Positions 35,750 to 44,444 of a stretch of 64,000 nucleotides of DNA are shown piece by piece. Location: NCBI GenBank assembly GCA_015057635.1, contig SVEB01000011.1, positions 186,001-250,000 of the forward strand, given 5' to 3'. A program made the position numbers and the translations under genes. Below the pieces are notes generated by a model. It saw only the letters and a program-made list of their open reading frames with translations. It had not been told where the DNA came from and made no database searches. Within the stretch, counting starts at the first letter, position 1; the number at the start of each line of letters is the position of its first letter. The DNA comes from Lachnospiraceae bacterium. GTDB lineage: Bacteria > Bacillota > Clostridia > Lachnospirales > Lachnospiraceae.

Positions 35750-38425
35750 ATGAAAGAGAAGTTTGACGTGACCGGCATGACATGCTCGGCATGTTCATCC
35801 AGGGTAGAAAAGGCAGTGAATAAGTTAGATGGCATTACCAATGTCAGTGTCAATCTATTAACTAACAGCATGCAGGTAGAATATGAAGATACCAAGATGT
35901 CGAAGGAAGATATCATTGCAGCAGTTGTACATGCCGGATATGGGGCAAGCGTGCAGGATACAGGACATCATCAGAAGAAAGAGGCAGTAGCTGCGGCTGA
36001 TCCGATGCAGGAACAGTTAAAGAATATGAAGTTCCGTCTAATCGTATCATTTGCATTTTTAATTCCGCTTATGTACATCTCAATGGGACATATGGCTGGA
36101 TTAGCGCTTCCGGGATTTTTAAGTGGAGTAGAGAATGCGATTGCATTCGGGCTGACACAATTTCTGCTTTGTCTTCCTATCATTTATGTAAATCGTAATT
36201 ATTTTATAAAAGGGTATTCCACCCTGTTTCATGGATCTCCGAATATGGACAGCCTGATTGCGATCGGGTCCACTGCAGCCATGTTATATGGTATCTTTGC
36301 GTTATACCGGATCGGTTATGGACTTGGAGTCGGAGATATGGATCTAGTTCATAAATATCATATGGATCTTTATTTTGAATCAGCCGGAACAATACTTGCA
36401 CTGATTACATTAGGAAAATACTTAGAGACAAGATCAAAGGGAAAGACAAGCGAGGCGATTACGAAATTAATGGATATGGCGCCAAAGACTGCGATCGTGG
36501 AGCGAGATGGAGTTGAGATCGAGATTCCGGTAGAAGCAGTCGTGACCGGTGACATTATTGTAGTAAAGCCTGGACAGAGCGTGCCGGCGGACGGTGTGAT
36601 CATCGAAGGAAGTACGAGCATTGATGAAGCAGCGATTACGGGGGAAAGCATTCCGGTATTTAAGGAAAAAGAGGATGCCGTTATTGCTGCAACGATTAAT
36701 AAGACAGGATTTATCAAGTTCCGTGCCACAAAGGTCGGAGAGGATACGACGTTTTCCCAGATTATCCGTCTGGTGGAAGAGGCAAGTTCGAGTAAGGCTC
36801 CGATTGCCAAGTTAGCAGATAAGATTGCAGGTATCTTCGTGCCGGTCGTAATCACGATCGCGGTGGCAGCTTGTATTATCTGGCTGTTAACCGGAGCTAG
36901 TTTTGAATTTGCACTATCCATCGGGATCAGCGTGCTTGTTATATCCTGCCCGTGTGCACTTGGTCTTGCTACACCGGTAGCGATTATGGTCGGGACAGGA
37001 AAGGGCGCGGAAAACGGCATTCTGATTAAATCAGGTGAAGCACTGGAAACCGCTCACAGCATTAAGACAATCGTACTAGATAAAACCGGCACCATTACAC
37101 AGGGAAAACCTCAGGTCACCGATATTATCAGTCACCGTTACACAGCAAAAGAATTGATGCGGATTGCGGCAGGCTTGGAAAAGCAGAGCGAACACCCATT
37201 AGCAGAAGCGATTATGGAATATGCAAGGCAGAATGAGATCATGCTTGCAGATGCAACCGAATTTGAGTCAATAACCGGAAAAGGGTTAAAAGCACAAGTA
37301 GATGGAACTCTTTATTATGCCGGAAATGAAAGACTGCTTAAAGAATTAAAAATAGATCTGTCCGCTTATCAGGATGAGATTGATGCTCTTTCCATGCAGG
37401 GAAAGACACCTCTGATCTTTACAGACGAAAGAGAAGTGGCAGGCGTGATTGCAGTAGCCGATGTGGTGAAACCGACAAGCCGCCAGGCTATTGAAAAGTT
37501 TAAGAAGATGGGACTTGAGGTCATTATGCTTACCGGTGATAATAAAAAGACCGCGAATGCCATCAAACAGCAGTTAAATATCGATACTGTTATTGCAGAA
37601 GTTCTGCCTCAGGATAAAGAAAATGAAATCGCGAAACTACAGGCTAACGGAAAGAAAGTAGCGATGGTCGGGGATGGCATCAACGATGCGCCGGCATTAG
37701 CGAGAGCGGATGTAGGACTTGCAATCGGTGCCGGAACGGATGTGGCAATTGAAAGCGCCGACATTGTCCTGATGAAGAATGATTTATTAGATGCAGTAAC
37801 AGCCATTAAATTAAGCAAAGCGGTAATCCGCAATATCAAAGAGAATCTGTTCTGGGCGTTCTTCTATAACTCAGTGGGAATCCCATTAGCAGCAGGTGTA
37901 TTTTACACAGCGTTTGGATGGAAACTAAATCCGATGTTTGGTGCGGCTGCCATGTCGTTAAGTTCTGTCTGTGTCGTATCCAATGCCCTTCGTCTTAAAT
38001 TCTTTAAGAAAGATCAGGATAAGGAAGAGATAGAATCCATTCAGGAGAATCAGACAGCTGAAGTAAGAATAACAGAGGTTGTACAGACTGGGCATGGAAA
38101 GAAAGATGAAAAAATTCAGTCAAGAGGCCAGGCTAAGCAGGAAAAAGCACTGTCTAAGAGTAAAGAAGAAAGTCAGACAGAGAAGAATAAGAATGAGGAT
38201 CATAAGGAGGAATTTAATATGTTAACAATCAATATCGAAGGTATGTCCTGCAATCACTGCAAATCAAGCGTGGAAAAAGCATTACGCGCATTTGAAGGAG
38301 TAGAAGCAGAAGTAAGCTTAGAAGAAAAGAAAGCTTATGTAAAGAATATGGGAACTGCAACAGAAGAACAGTTAAAAGAAGCAGTAATTGATGCTGGTTT
38401 TGAAGTAGTAGGAATGGAAAAATAA
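35750..38425 (+). CDS. copA: Copper-exporting P1B-type ATPase with N- and C-terminal HMA domains
   Basis: 891 residues. Exports Cu(I) using ATP. Order: N-terminal HMA (GMTCSACS, residues 9-16), membrane pairs, A-domain TGES (ITGESIPVF), the CPC ion site (SCPCALGLATP, Cys about 400), DKTGT phosphorylation site (Asp about 444), SEHPLAEAI, GDGINDAPALARADVG, then a charged K/E/Q linker (about 745-823) and a second HMA with GMSCNHCKSS (824-891). The second HMA has its own ribosome site (see separate entry). An upstream TTG (35702) is in frame; ATG 35750 with AGGAGG is the real start. Confidence 0.97.
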   Translation: MKEKFDVTGMTCSACSSRVEKAVNKLDGITNVSVNLLTNSMQVEYEDTKMSKEDIIAAVVHAGYGASVQDTGHHQKKEAVAAADPMQEQLKNMKFRLIVSFAFLIPLMYISMGHMAGLALPGFLSGVENAIAFGLTQFLLCLPIIYVNRNYFIKGYSTLFHGSPNMDSLIAIGSTAAMLYGIFALYRIGYGLGVGDMDLVHKYHMDLYFESAGTILALITLGKYLETRSKGKTSEAITKLMDMAPKTAIVERDGVEIEIPVEAVVTGDIIVVKPGQSVPADGVIIEGSTSIDEAAITGESIPVFKEKEDAVIAATINKTGFIKFRATKVGEDTTFSQIIRLVEEASSSKAPIAKLADKIAGIFVPVVITIAVAACIIWLLTGASFEFALSIGISVLVISCPCALGLATPVAIMVGTGKGAENGILIKSGEALETAHSIKTIVLDKTGTITQGKPQVTDIISHRYTAKELMRIAAGLEKQSEHPLAEAIMEYARQNEIMLADATEFESITGKGLKAQVDGTLYYAGNERLLKELKIDLSAYQDEIDALSMQGKTPLIFTDEREVAGVIAVADVVKPTSRQAIEKFKKMGLEVIMLTGDNKKTANAIKQQLNIDTVIAEVLPQDKENEIAKLQANGKKVAMVGDGINDAPALARADVGLAIGAGTDVAIESADIVLMKNDLLDAVTAIKLSKAVIRNIKENLFWAFFYNSVGIPLAAGVFYTAFGWKLNPMFGAAAMSLSSVCVVSNALRLKFFKKDQDKEEIESIQENQTAEVRITEVVQTGHGKKDEKIQSRGQAKQEKALSKSKEESQTEKNKNEDHKEEFNMLTINIEGMSCNHCKSSVEKALRAFEGVEAEVSLEEKKAYVKNMGTATEEQLKEAVIDAGFEVVGMEK
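38204..38425 (+). CDS. copZ: Possible internally initiated CopZ-like copper chaperone (3' end of copA)
   Basis: AAGGAGG (38204-38210) sits eight bases before ATG 38219, in frame with copA. Translation from there gives 68 residues, MLTINIEGMSCNHCKSSVEK onwards, the size and fold of a stand-alone CopZ. The feature start here includes the ribosome site; the reading frame itself is 38219-38425. It would supply a free chaperone as well as the fused domain. Predicted from sequence only. Confidence 0.55.
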   Translation, partial: KEEFNMLTINIEGMSCNHCKSSVEKALRAFEGVEAEVSLEEKKAYVKNMGTATEEQLKEAVIDAGFEVVGMEK

Positions 38426-38489
38426 AACGGATGCAGGATGAAATAAGTCCTCTCTGTAGATAGCAATTGATAGCAAAATGCAAAGGAAG

Positions 38490-38560
38490 AAGCCATTTTA
38501 TTCTTTGCCTGATCGGTTAGAAAAGAAATCCGTCAGGAAAAAGATGAGATGGCTTTTTAT
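38490..38560 (+). terminator. Terminator of copA
   Basis: AGCCATTTTATTCTTTGCCTG pairs imperfectly with the arm TCAGGAAAAAGATGAGATGGC, followed by TTTTTAT. First residue of the left arm at 38490. Confidence 0.65.
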
Positions 38561-38695
38561 CCATATTAGAATGACTTTCTAAAAGGGAAGATTTGTTGAC
38601 AGGAAGAGGCAGTATGGCTATAATAAATTAATCCTATTATTTTTCTAGGAAAACAGGAGAATAAAGTAGAATGCATTGAAATAAAGGAGATCGAA

Positions 38696-39427
38696 ATGTT
38701 AAACGAGTTTTCAAGATCCGCCCTTCTTTTTGGAGAAGATGGCATGGAAAAGCTTAAGAATGCAAGAGTTGCAGTATTCGGTGTCGGCGGTGTCGGCGGA
38801 TATGTAGTGGAAGCGCTGGCTAGAAGCGGTGTTGGCACATTAGACATTATTGATAATGATACGGTAGCTTTAACAAATATCAACCGTCAGATTATCGCGA
38901 CTCAAAAGACAGTAGGTAGATATAAAGTGGAAGTGATGAAGGAGAGAATCTTAGATATCAACCCAAAGGCAGTGGTAAATGCTCATCAGTGCTTCTTTAT
39001 GCCGGATAATGCAGCGGATTTCCCATTTGATCAGTATGATTATGTGGTGGATGCGATTGATACGGTGACAGCTAAGATTGAACTTGTTATGCAGGCGCAG
39101 AAGGCAGGAACGAAGATTATCTGCAGCATGGGCGCGGGCAATAAGATGAATCCGGCTATGTTTGAGGTGGCGGATGTTTATAAGACAAGCGTTTGCCCGC
39201 TTGCAAAGGTTATGCGTAAGGAATTGAAGGCACGTGGTGTGAAAAAATTAAAGGTTGTATATTCAAAGGAACCAGCGATGAAACCGGAAGAGAACTTAGC
39301 CAATAACTGCAAGGTGGAATGCCCAAGTCGTCGTTCGGTTCCAGGTAGCAATGCATTTGTTCCAGCTACAGCAGGCCTTATCATCGCCTCCGAAGTCGTG
39401 AAAGACATTATTGGATATGAAGAATAG
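38696..39427 (+). CDS. tcdA: tRNA threonylcarbamoyladenosine dehydratase (ThiF/E1-like)
   Basis: 243 residues. TcdA cyclises t6A37 of tRNA to ct6A using ATP. Rossmann ATP site VAVFGVGGVGGYVVEALARSG, DNDTVALTNINRQI, and the AIDTVTAKIELV stretch; the CPSRRSVPGSNAFVPATAGL segment with the conserved end is typical of YgdL/CsdL. RBS AAAGGAG. Single gene after the copA terminator. Confidence 0.92.
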   Translation: MLNEFSRSALLFGEDGMEKLKNARVAVFGVGGVGGYVVEALARSGVGTLDIIDNDTVALTNINRQIIATQKTVGRYKVEVMKERILDINPKAVVNAHQCFFMPDNAADFPFDQYDYVVDAIDTVTAKIELVMQAQKAGTKIICSMGAGNKMNPAMFEVADVYKTSVCPLAKVMRKELKARGVKKLKVVYSKEPAMKPEENLANNCKVECPSRRSVPGSNAFVPATAGLIIASEVVKDIIGYEE

Positions 39428-39452
39428 GAGCAGACGGAATGAGCGGACGGAC

Positions 39453-39668
39453 GGAATGGAAGGTGTGCCGGGCAAAAGCCTGGGCATCACTGTGGGTTCC
39501 GAATGTTCGGACGCATGAGCGGACAAAAAGCCATCGTCTTCTTTGACTATCAGACAGGAAAACACTGTCTGCTATTCAAAGAAGACGATGGCTTTTTGTT
39601 CGTCATGAGCCGGACATTCCGGAACCCACAGCGCTGCCCAGGCTTTTGCCCGACACACCTTCCATTCC
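39453..39668. repeat. Palindromic element C (longest complete copy)
   Basis: A 216-bp imperfect palindrome. From outside to inside on the left: GGAATGGAAGGTGTG, CGGGCAAAAGCCTGGGCA, CTGTGGGTTCC, GTTCGGACGCATGAGCGGAC (39505-39524), AAAAAGCCATCGTCTTCTTTGA, then the loop CTATCAGACAGGAAAACA and its partner CTGTCTGCTAT. The right arm repeats all blocks inverted, but the core partner reads GTTCGTCATGAGCCGGAC, leaving the same extra bases unpaired as in the 55-kb copy. No coding frame here looks real. Confidence 0.88.
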
Positions 39669-39686
39669 TGTTTGGTACAAAATTCA

Positions 39687-39797
39687 AGATAAAAGATAAG
39701 AGGCAAAAGACAAAAGATAAAAGACAAAAGACAAAAGATAAAAGACAAAAGATAAAAGACAAAAGATAAAAGATAAAAGATAAAAGATAAAAGATAG
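39687..39797 (+). repeat. AAAAGAT / AAAAGAC heptamer array
   Basis: About fourteen 7-base units of AAAAGAT or AAAAGAC in a row, with few changes. Related A-rich heptamers occur near the palindromes at 30.2 kb and 3.85 kb. Confidence 0.85.
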
Positions 39798-39803
39798 AAT
39801 ACC

Positions 39804-39852
<49 letters not shown>

Positions 39853-40016
39853 GATGAATGAATATTAGACAGGGGTATATGAGGATGAAAATTGAGGAGA
39901 TAAAATATTCATTATAATAGGGCGATATGCGGATAAAATGCGATAAAAATGAATGATTATGAAGAAATGTACATAAGTGGAATGAATATTTTTTTTGGAG
40001 CTATGTATATTTATAC

Positions 40017-40045
40017 TTGATTTTTGATGTTTATGCATATATAAT
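40017..40045 (+). promoter_or_regulatory. Predicted promoter of the amino acid ABC operon
   Basis: TTGATT (40017-40022), 17 bases, TATAAT (40040-40045); leaves a leader of about 155 bases in which no riboswitch was recognised. Confidence 0.6.
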
Positions 40046-40205
40046 CATAGATAGAAAAACGGCATAAATGGGAATTGAGCAAATACATAGAAATTAAAAT
40101 GACCGTGAGGAATACTGTTAGTCTGGATTGGGACATATAATGAAGGAAAGGGATGCTTGGGGCCCTGAATGAATTTTAGAGTGTAAGAGAAGAGGAGAGA
40201 GAAAT

Positions 40206-40943
40206 ATGAAGAAGAAGACGTTTGTTTTGACAGCAGTTATGGTTGCAGTGCTCGCATTGACAGGATGCGGAAAGAAAAATAACGATGATACGCTTGTGAT
40301 GGCAACGAATGCGGAGTTTCCTCCTTATGAATATTATGAAGGCCAGGATATCGTGGGAATTGATGTGGAAATCGCTGAGGCAATTGCAGATAAGTTAGGG
40401 ATGACATTAAAGATTGAGGATATGGCATTTGATTCGATCATTACTTCGGTTCAGACTGGGAAGGCAGATATCGGGCTTGCCGGCCTTACAGTAGAGCCGG
40501 ATCGTCTGGAGAATGTGGATTTTACCGACTCTTATACAACCGCTGCACAGGTTATTATTGTTAAAGAAGACAGCGAAGTTACAACTCCGGATGAGATGAC
40601 AGGGAAGACCGTTGGTGTTCAGTTAGGAACAACTGGGGATATGTATGCGGAAGATATTAAAGATGTGACTGTGGAACGTTACAATAAAGGATTTGAAGCA
40701 GTACAGTCTTTGATCCAGGGCAAGATTGACGGAGTTATCATTGACCGTGAGCCGGCAAAGGTGTTTGTTTCTGAAAATGAAGGATTAAAGATTGTGGATC
40801 AGGAGTTTACGCTTGAAGATTATGCGATTGCAGTGGCAAAAGACAATACCGAATTAAAAGATAAGGTTAATGAGGTACTGGCGGAGTTAAAGGAATCTGG
40901 CAAGTTACAGGAAATCATAGATAAATATATTGCGGCAGAATAG
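40206..40943 (+). CDS. Polar amino acid ABC transporter, substrate-binding lipoprotein
   Basis: 245 residues. Signal peptide with lipobox LTGC (Cys about residue 22). Family SBP_bac_3: TNAEFPPYEYYEGQDIVGID, GKADIGLAGLTVEPDR, VDFTDSYTTAAQVIIV and VGVQLGTTGDMYAEDIK. Captures an amino acid outside the cell and hands it to the permease encoded 13 bases downstream. The specific substrate is not clear (glutamine, cystine or arginine types are all similar). Confidence 0.92.
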   Translation: MKKKTFVLTAVMVAVLALTGCGKKNNDDTLVMATNAEFPPYEYYEGQDIVGIDVEIAEAIADKLGMTLKIEDMAFDSIITSVQTGKADIGLAGLTVEPDRLENVDFTDSYTTAAQVIIVKEDSEVTTPDEMTGKTVGVQLGTTGDMYAEDIKDVTVERYNKGFEAVQSLIQGKIDGVIIDREPAKVFVSENEGLKIVDQEFTLEDYAIAVAKDNTELKDKVNEVLAELKESGKLQEIIDKYIAAE

Positions 40944-40956
40944 GTAAGGATGACAT

Positions 40957-41697
40957 ATGGTAGAAGAGATGAATGTATTAGGGAACCTGAGTTTCATGAC
41001 AAATATGGTTACAAAATTTAAGGATTCATTTTATTTGAATTTTATTAAGGATGACCGGTGGAAGTATATCACAGATGGTCTTGGGACCACACTTGTGTTA
41101 ACATTCTTTGCGGTACTGATCGGTATTGTGATCGGCTTTTTAGTGGCATTTGTAAGATCGACTTATGATAAGACCGGAAAGCTTAAGATCTTAAATTTGT
41201 TATGCAGGGTGTACCTAACCGTAATCCGTGGGACACCGGTTGTATTACAGCTGATGATCATTTACTATGTGATCTTTGCTTCTGCTGATATCAGCAAAGT
41301 CGTGGTCGGAATCATTGCATTCGGCATTAACTCCGGTGCTTACGTGGCAGAAATCGTGCGAAGCGGGATTATGTCAATTGGGGACGGGCAGATGGAAGCC
41401 GGAAGAAGTCTGGGATTCAACCATTTTCAGACAATGCGATACATAATTATGCCGCAGGCGTTTAAAAACGTGCTTCCGGCACTGGGAAATGAATTTATTG
41501 TGCTATTAAAGGAAACATCGGTAGCAGGCTATATCGCCCTTCAGGATATCACAAAGGCAGGGGATATTATCAGAAGCCGTACATACTCTGCCTTTATGCC
41601 GTTACTCGCGGTGGCGTTAATCTATCTGATTATGGTTATGATATTCCAATATTTTGTTGGAAAGCTAGAGAGGAGACTGAAGAAGAATGAACGTTAG
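40957..41697 (+). CDS. Polar amino acid ABC transporter, permease
   Basis: 246 residues, HisMQ family, about five membrane helices. [20 protein letters not shown], the [15 protein letters not shown] motif, and the EAA loop [20 protein letters not shown]. Its end overlaps the ATPase gene by 11 bases. Confidence 0.94.
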   Translation: MVEEMNVLGNLSFMTNMVTKFKDSFYLNFIKDDRWKYITDGLGTTLVLTFFAVLIGIVIGFLVAFVRSTYDKTGKLKILNLLCRVYLTVIRGTPVVLQLMIIYYVIFASADISKVVVGIIAFGINSGAYVAEIVRSGIMSIGDGQMEAGRSLGFNHFQTMRYIIMPQAFKNVLPALGNEFIVLLKETSVAGYIALQDITKAGDIIRSRTYSAFMPLLAVALIYLIMVMIFQYFVGKLERRLKKNER

Positions 41698-42433
41698 CTT
41701 AAACCAGCCTCTGATTCAGGTAAAAGGGGTAAAGAAACAGTATGGGAATACTGCTGCATTAAAAGAGATTGATTTAGAGATCAGAGAGGGAGAAGTGGTA
41801 TTCATTATCGGCCCTTCTGGTTCCGGAAAAAGCACCTTATTGCGATGCTTGAACCGGTTAGAAGAACCGACAGCCGGGGAGATCTTATTAGAAGGCGTGA
41901 ATATTACCAATAAGAAAGTGAATATTGATGAATACCGTCAGAAGATGGGCATGGTATTCCAGCACTTTAATTTATTCCCGCATATGACGGTTTTAAAGAA
42001 TTTGACCATCGCCCCAATGAAATTACAGGGAAAGTCAAAGGAAGAAGCGGAAGCAGAAGCAATGCGTCTGTTAGAAAGAGTTGGTCTTAAAGACCGTGCA
42101 AATGCATATCCGGATCAGCTTTCCGGCGGGCAGAAGCAGCGTATTGCGATTGTGCGTTCTTTATGCATGAGACCGGATGTGATGTTATTTGATGAACCGA
42201 CTTCTGCATTGGATCCAGAGATGGTAGGGGAAGTTCTAAATGTTATGAGAGAACTGGCCAATGAGAAGATGACAATGGTTGTGGTTACTCATGAGATGGG
42301 CTTCGCAAAGGAAGTGGCAAGCCGTGTGATCTTTATGGATCAGGGCAGCGTGGTAGAAGAGAATACACCGGATGAGCTGTTTGCAAATCCAAAGAGTGAG
42401 CGATTACAGACATTTTTAAGCAAAGTGCTATAA
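41687..42433 (+). CDS. Polar amino acid ABC transporter, ATP-binding protein
   Basis: 248 residues, GlnQ type. Walker [11 protein letters not shown] loop [14 protein letters not shown], signature [11 protein letters not shown], Walker [15 protein letters not shown], His switch [13 protein letters not shown]. Completes the three-gene importer. Confidence 0.96.
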   Translation: MNVSLNQPLIQVKGVKKQYGNTAALKEIDLEIREGEVVFIIGPSGSGKSTLLRCLNRLEEPTAGEILLEGVNITNKKVNIDEYRQKMGMVFQHFNLFPHMTVLKNLTIAPMKLQGKSKEEAEAEAMRLLERVGLKDRANAYPDQLSGGQKQRIAIVRSLCMRPDVMLFDEPTSALDPEMVGEVLNVMRELANEKMTMVVVTHEMGFAKEVASRVIFMDQGSVVEENTPDELFANPKSERLQTFLSKVL

Positions 42434-42574
42434 GAATGCTGCAGTGAGGAACGGGAAAACATGTGTCAACAGAAAGCTTGATACATAGATATGATGAGAC
42501 AAATATTTGTGAGGAGTATAGGATAACAGAGAATAAAGTCGAAGTTACGAATCGGTATTAAAAAATCAGGGGAG

Positions 42575-42624
42575 AAAAAAGAGCAGAGCGACAATCAGGG
42601 AGTGTCGGCTGCTCTTTTTTTATT
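42575..42624 (+). terminator. Terminator of the amino acid ABC operon
   Basis: AAAAAAGAGCAGAGCGACA pairs with TGTCGGCTGCTCTTTTTTT around a short loop, with a long T-run. Confidence 0.88.
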
Positions 42625-42650
42625 ATTTTAATATAGAATGAGAAATCTTC

Positions 42651-42679
42651 TTGACAAATAGTTCTATCAGCAGTATTAT
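42651..42679 (+). promoter_or_regulatory. Promoter of the DAACS symporter gene
   Basis: TTGACA (42651-42656), 17 bases, TATTAT (42674-42679). Confidence 0.7.
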
Positions 42680-42736
42680 TTAATTCATACTATTGCAGTA
42701 GGAATATAGTAAAATAAAAAGAAGAGGGAGAATATC

Positions 42737-44077
42737 ATGGATATCAATAAGATGACAGTCCTTGCCACCGCGTCCGGAGTGATTTTGCTGGCGGTGCTAT
42801 GGGGGCTAAAGAAAAAGAATTGGGATTTTGGAATCCGTACGATTATAGCGCTTGTCTTTGGCGGAATCCTCGGAAGCATATTTAAAGGGCATGTAGAATA
42901 CATAGCGATGGTAGGAAGCATTCATGTACGACTTATTTCAGCACTTGTCATTCCGCTATTGTTCTTTAGCATTATTTCGAGCATAGCATCTTTAAACAGT
43001 GTGAAGATACTTCGATCCATTGGGGGAAAATCGGTATTCTGGCTGTTACTCAATACCTTTACGGCATCCGTTATTACAATGATTTTATCTATTGTTACCG
43101 GAGTCGGAAAAGGTATGGAAGTGACGCTTACAGAAGATTATGTGGCGAAGGAAGTACCATCTATTATTGATACCGTGAAAAATATGTTTCCTAGTAATAT
43201 ATTCTCACATGCGGTAAATAACGAGATCGTGCCAGTTATCTTCTTTTCCGTGATGATCGGTATTGCACTGGTGACACTAGGAACAAGAGAGGAAGAGGCA
43301 GCAAAACCATTTAAGACATTTATTGATTCAGGAGCGAAAGTGGTGTTTGAAGCGATTGGATTTATCATTGAACTGACACCATATGCAGTTATGGCTTTGA
43401 TCGCAAATGCAGTTTCAAACAGCAGTATGCAGAAATTGATTCCGCTGCTTCTCGTTCTCACTGTTGCTTATGCGGCATGTGTGATTCAGGCATTCTTAGT
43501 GGAAGGTACATTCTTAGCGGTATTTGCAAAATTAAATCCGCTTCGATTCTTCCGTGGAATCTGGCCAGCCCAGACCGTGGCATTTACTTCCCAGAGCAGT
43601 GTCGGAACCATTCCGGTTACCGTAAGACAGTTGATGAAGTTAGGCGTTAGTGAAAAGATTGCAAGTTTTGTTGCTGCATTCGGGGCAAATGTAGGTATGC
43701 CAGGATGCGCAGGGGTATGGCCAACGATCCTTGCGGTATTTGCCATTCATGCGCTAGACATTCCATACAGCTTTTTACAGTATCTGTTCCTTATTGTACT
43801 CACTGTAATTGTATCGGTAGGAACTGTTGGTGTTCCGGGGACAGCGACTATTACGGCAACCGCAGTATTCGCTGCTGCCGGTCTTCCAATTGAGATTATT
43901 GTCATTCTGACTCCAATCTCCAGTATCGTCGATATGGCAAGAACTACAACCAATGTAACGGGCGCAGCGGCAGCTGCTGTTCTGGTTGCAAAAAGTGAAG
44001 GTGAATTAGACCTTGCTTTATATAATGGGGAGCAGGATGAGAGCGTAACTAAGTCCGCTAAGATGGAAGCAGAATAA
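42737..44077 (+). CDS. Dicarboxylate/amino acid:cation symporter (DAACS family)
   Basis: 446 residues with about eight membrane helices and the two re-entrant loops of the GltP/GltPh fold. Serine-rich HP1-like loop FTSQSSVGTIPVTVRQL, the conserved GANVGMPGCAGVWPTILAV, and the NMDGT-equivalent region VDMARTTTNVTGAA near the end. It moves glutamate/aspartate, dicarboxylates or, in the TcyP subgroup, cystine, with H+ or Na+; the SQSSVGTIPVT wording is nearer to the TcyP-like group. Stands alone with its own promoter and terminator. Confidence 0.88.
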   Translation: MDINKMTVLATASGVILLAVLWGLKKKNWDFGIRTIIALVFGGILGSIFKGHVEYIAMVGSIHVRLISALVIPLLFFSIISSIASLNSVKILRSIGGKSVFWLLLNTFTASVITMILSIVTGVGKGMEVTLTEDYVAKEVPSIIDTVKNMFPSNIFSHAVNNEIVPVIFFSVMIGIALVTLGTREEEAAKPFKTFIDSGAKVVFEAIGFIIELTPYAVMALIANAVSNSSMQKLIPLLLVLTVAYAACVIQAFLVEGTFLAVFAKLNPLRFFRGIWPAQTVAFTSQSSVGTIPVTVRQLMKLGVSEKIASFVAAFGANVGMPGCAGVWPTILAVFAIHALDIPYSFLQYLFLIVLTVIVSVGTVGVPGTATITATAVFAAAGLPIEIIVILTPISSIVDMARTTTNVTGAAAAAVLVAKSEGELDLALYNGEQDESVTKSAKMEAE

Positions 44078-44151
44078 AAGTCGGATGTTTAGACTTCATA
44101 CTTGATTCTGTGCTCAAAAGTTTGAGCTTAATATAAAATAAAGTAAAAAAA

Positions 44152-44208
44152 TAGCCGTCAGAAAGCAGATGTGTTGTAATACAGAACTGATTTCAGACGG
44201 CTTTTTTA
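44152..44208 (+). terminator. Terminator of the symporter gene
   Basis: AGCCGTCAGAAAGCAG pairs with CTGATTTCAGACGGCT, followed by TTTTTT. The next bases, 44210-44440, hold no convincing gene. Confidence 0.85.
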
Positions 44209-44444
44209 GCTATCAGATTGGTAAGTGATAATGGCTGGCCAAAAGCACAGAATGCCTTAGGAAGTAGTATACAGACAGGAAGTGTGGGAGAGAGCACAGA
44301 ACTTCTGTGCAAAGTGGCGGACAGAGCAATCTGCAGACAGCTAAAGAAGATGCTGCGACAGAAGATACTCCTGTATAAGAGGGATTTGTGCTGGATACTA
44401 CATCACTTGAGACAGAAACCTCCTTCACACTAGTCAAAATTTTC

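Noticed and set aside
44218..44437. Short frames on both strands between the symporter terminator and the cdaR-like gene, with a coding-looking end (QTAKEDAATEDTPV on the plus strand)
   Set aside because: No start with a ribosome site and no known family; at most a decayed gene fragment.
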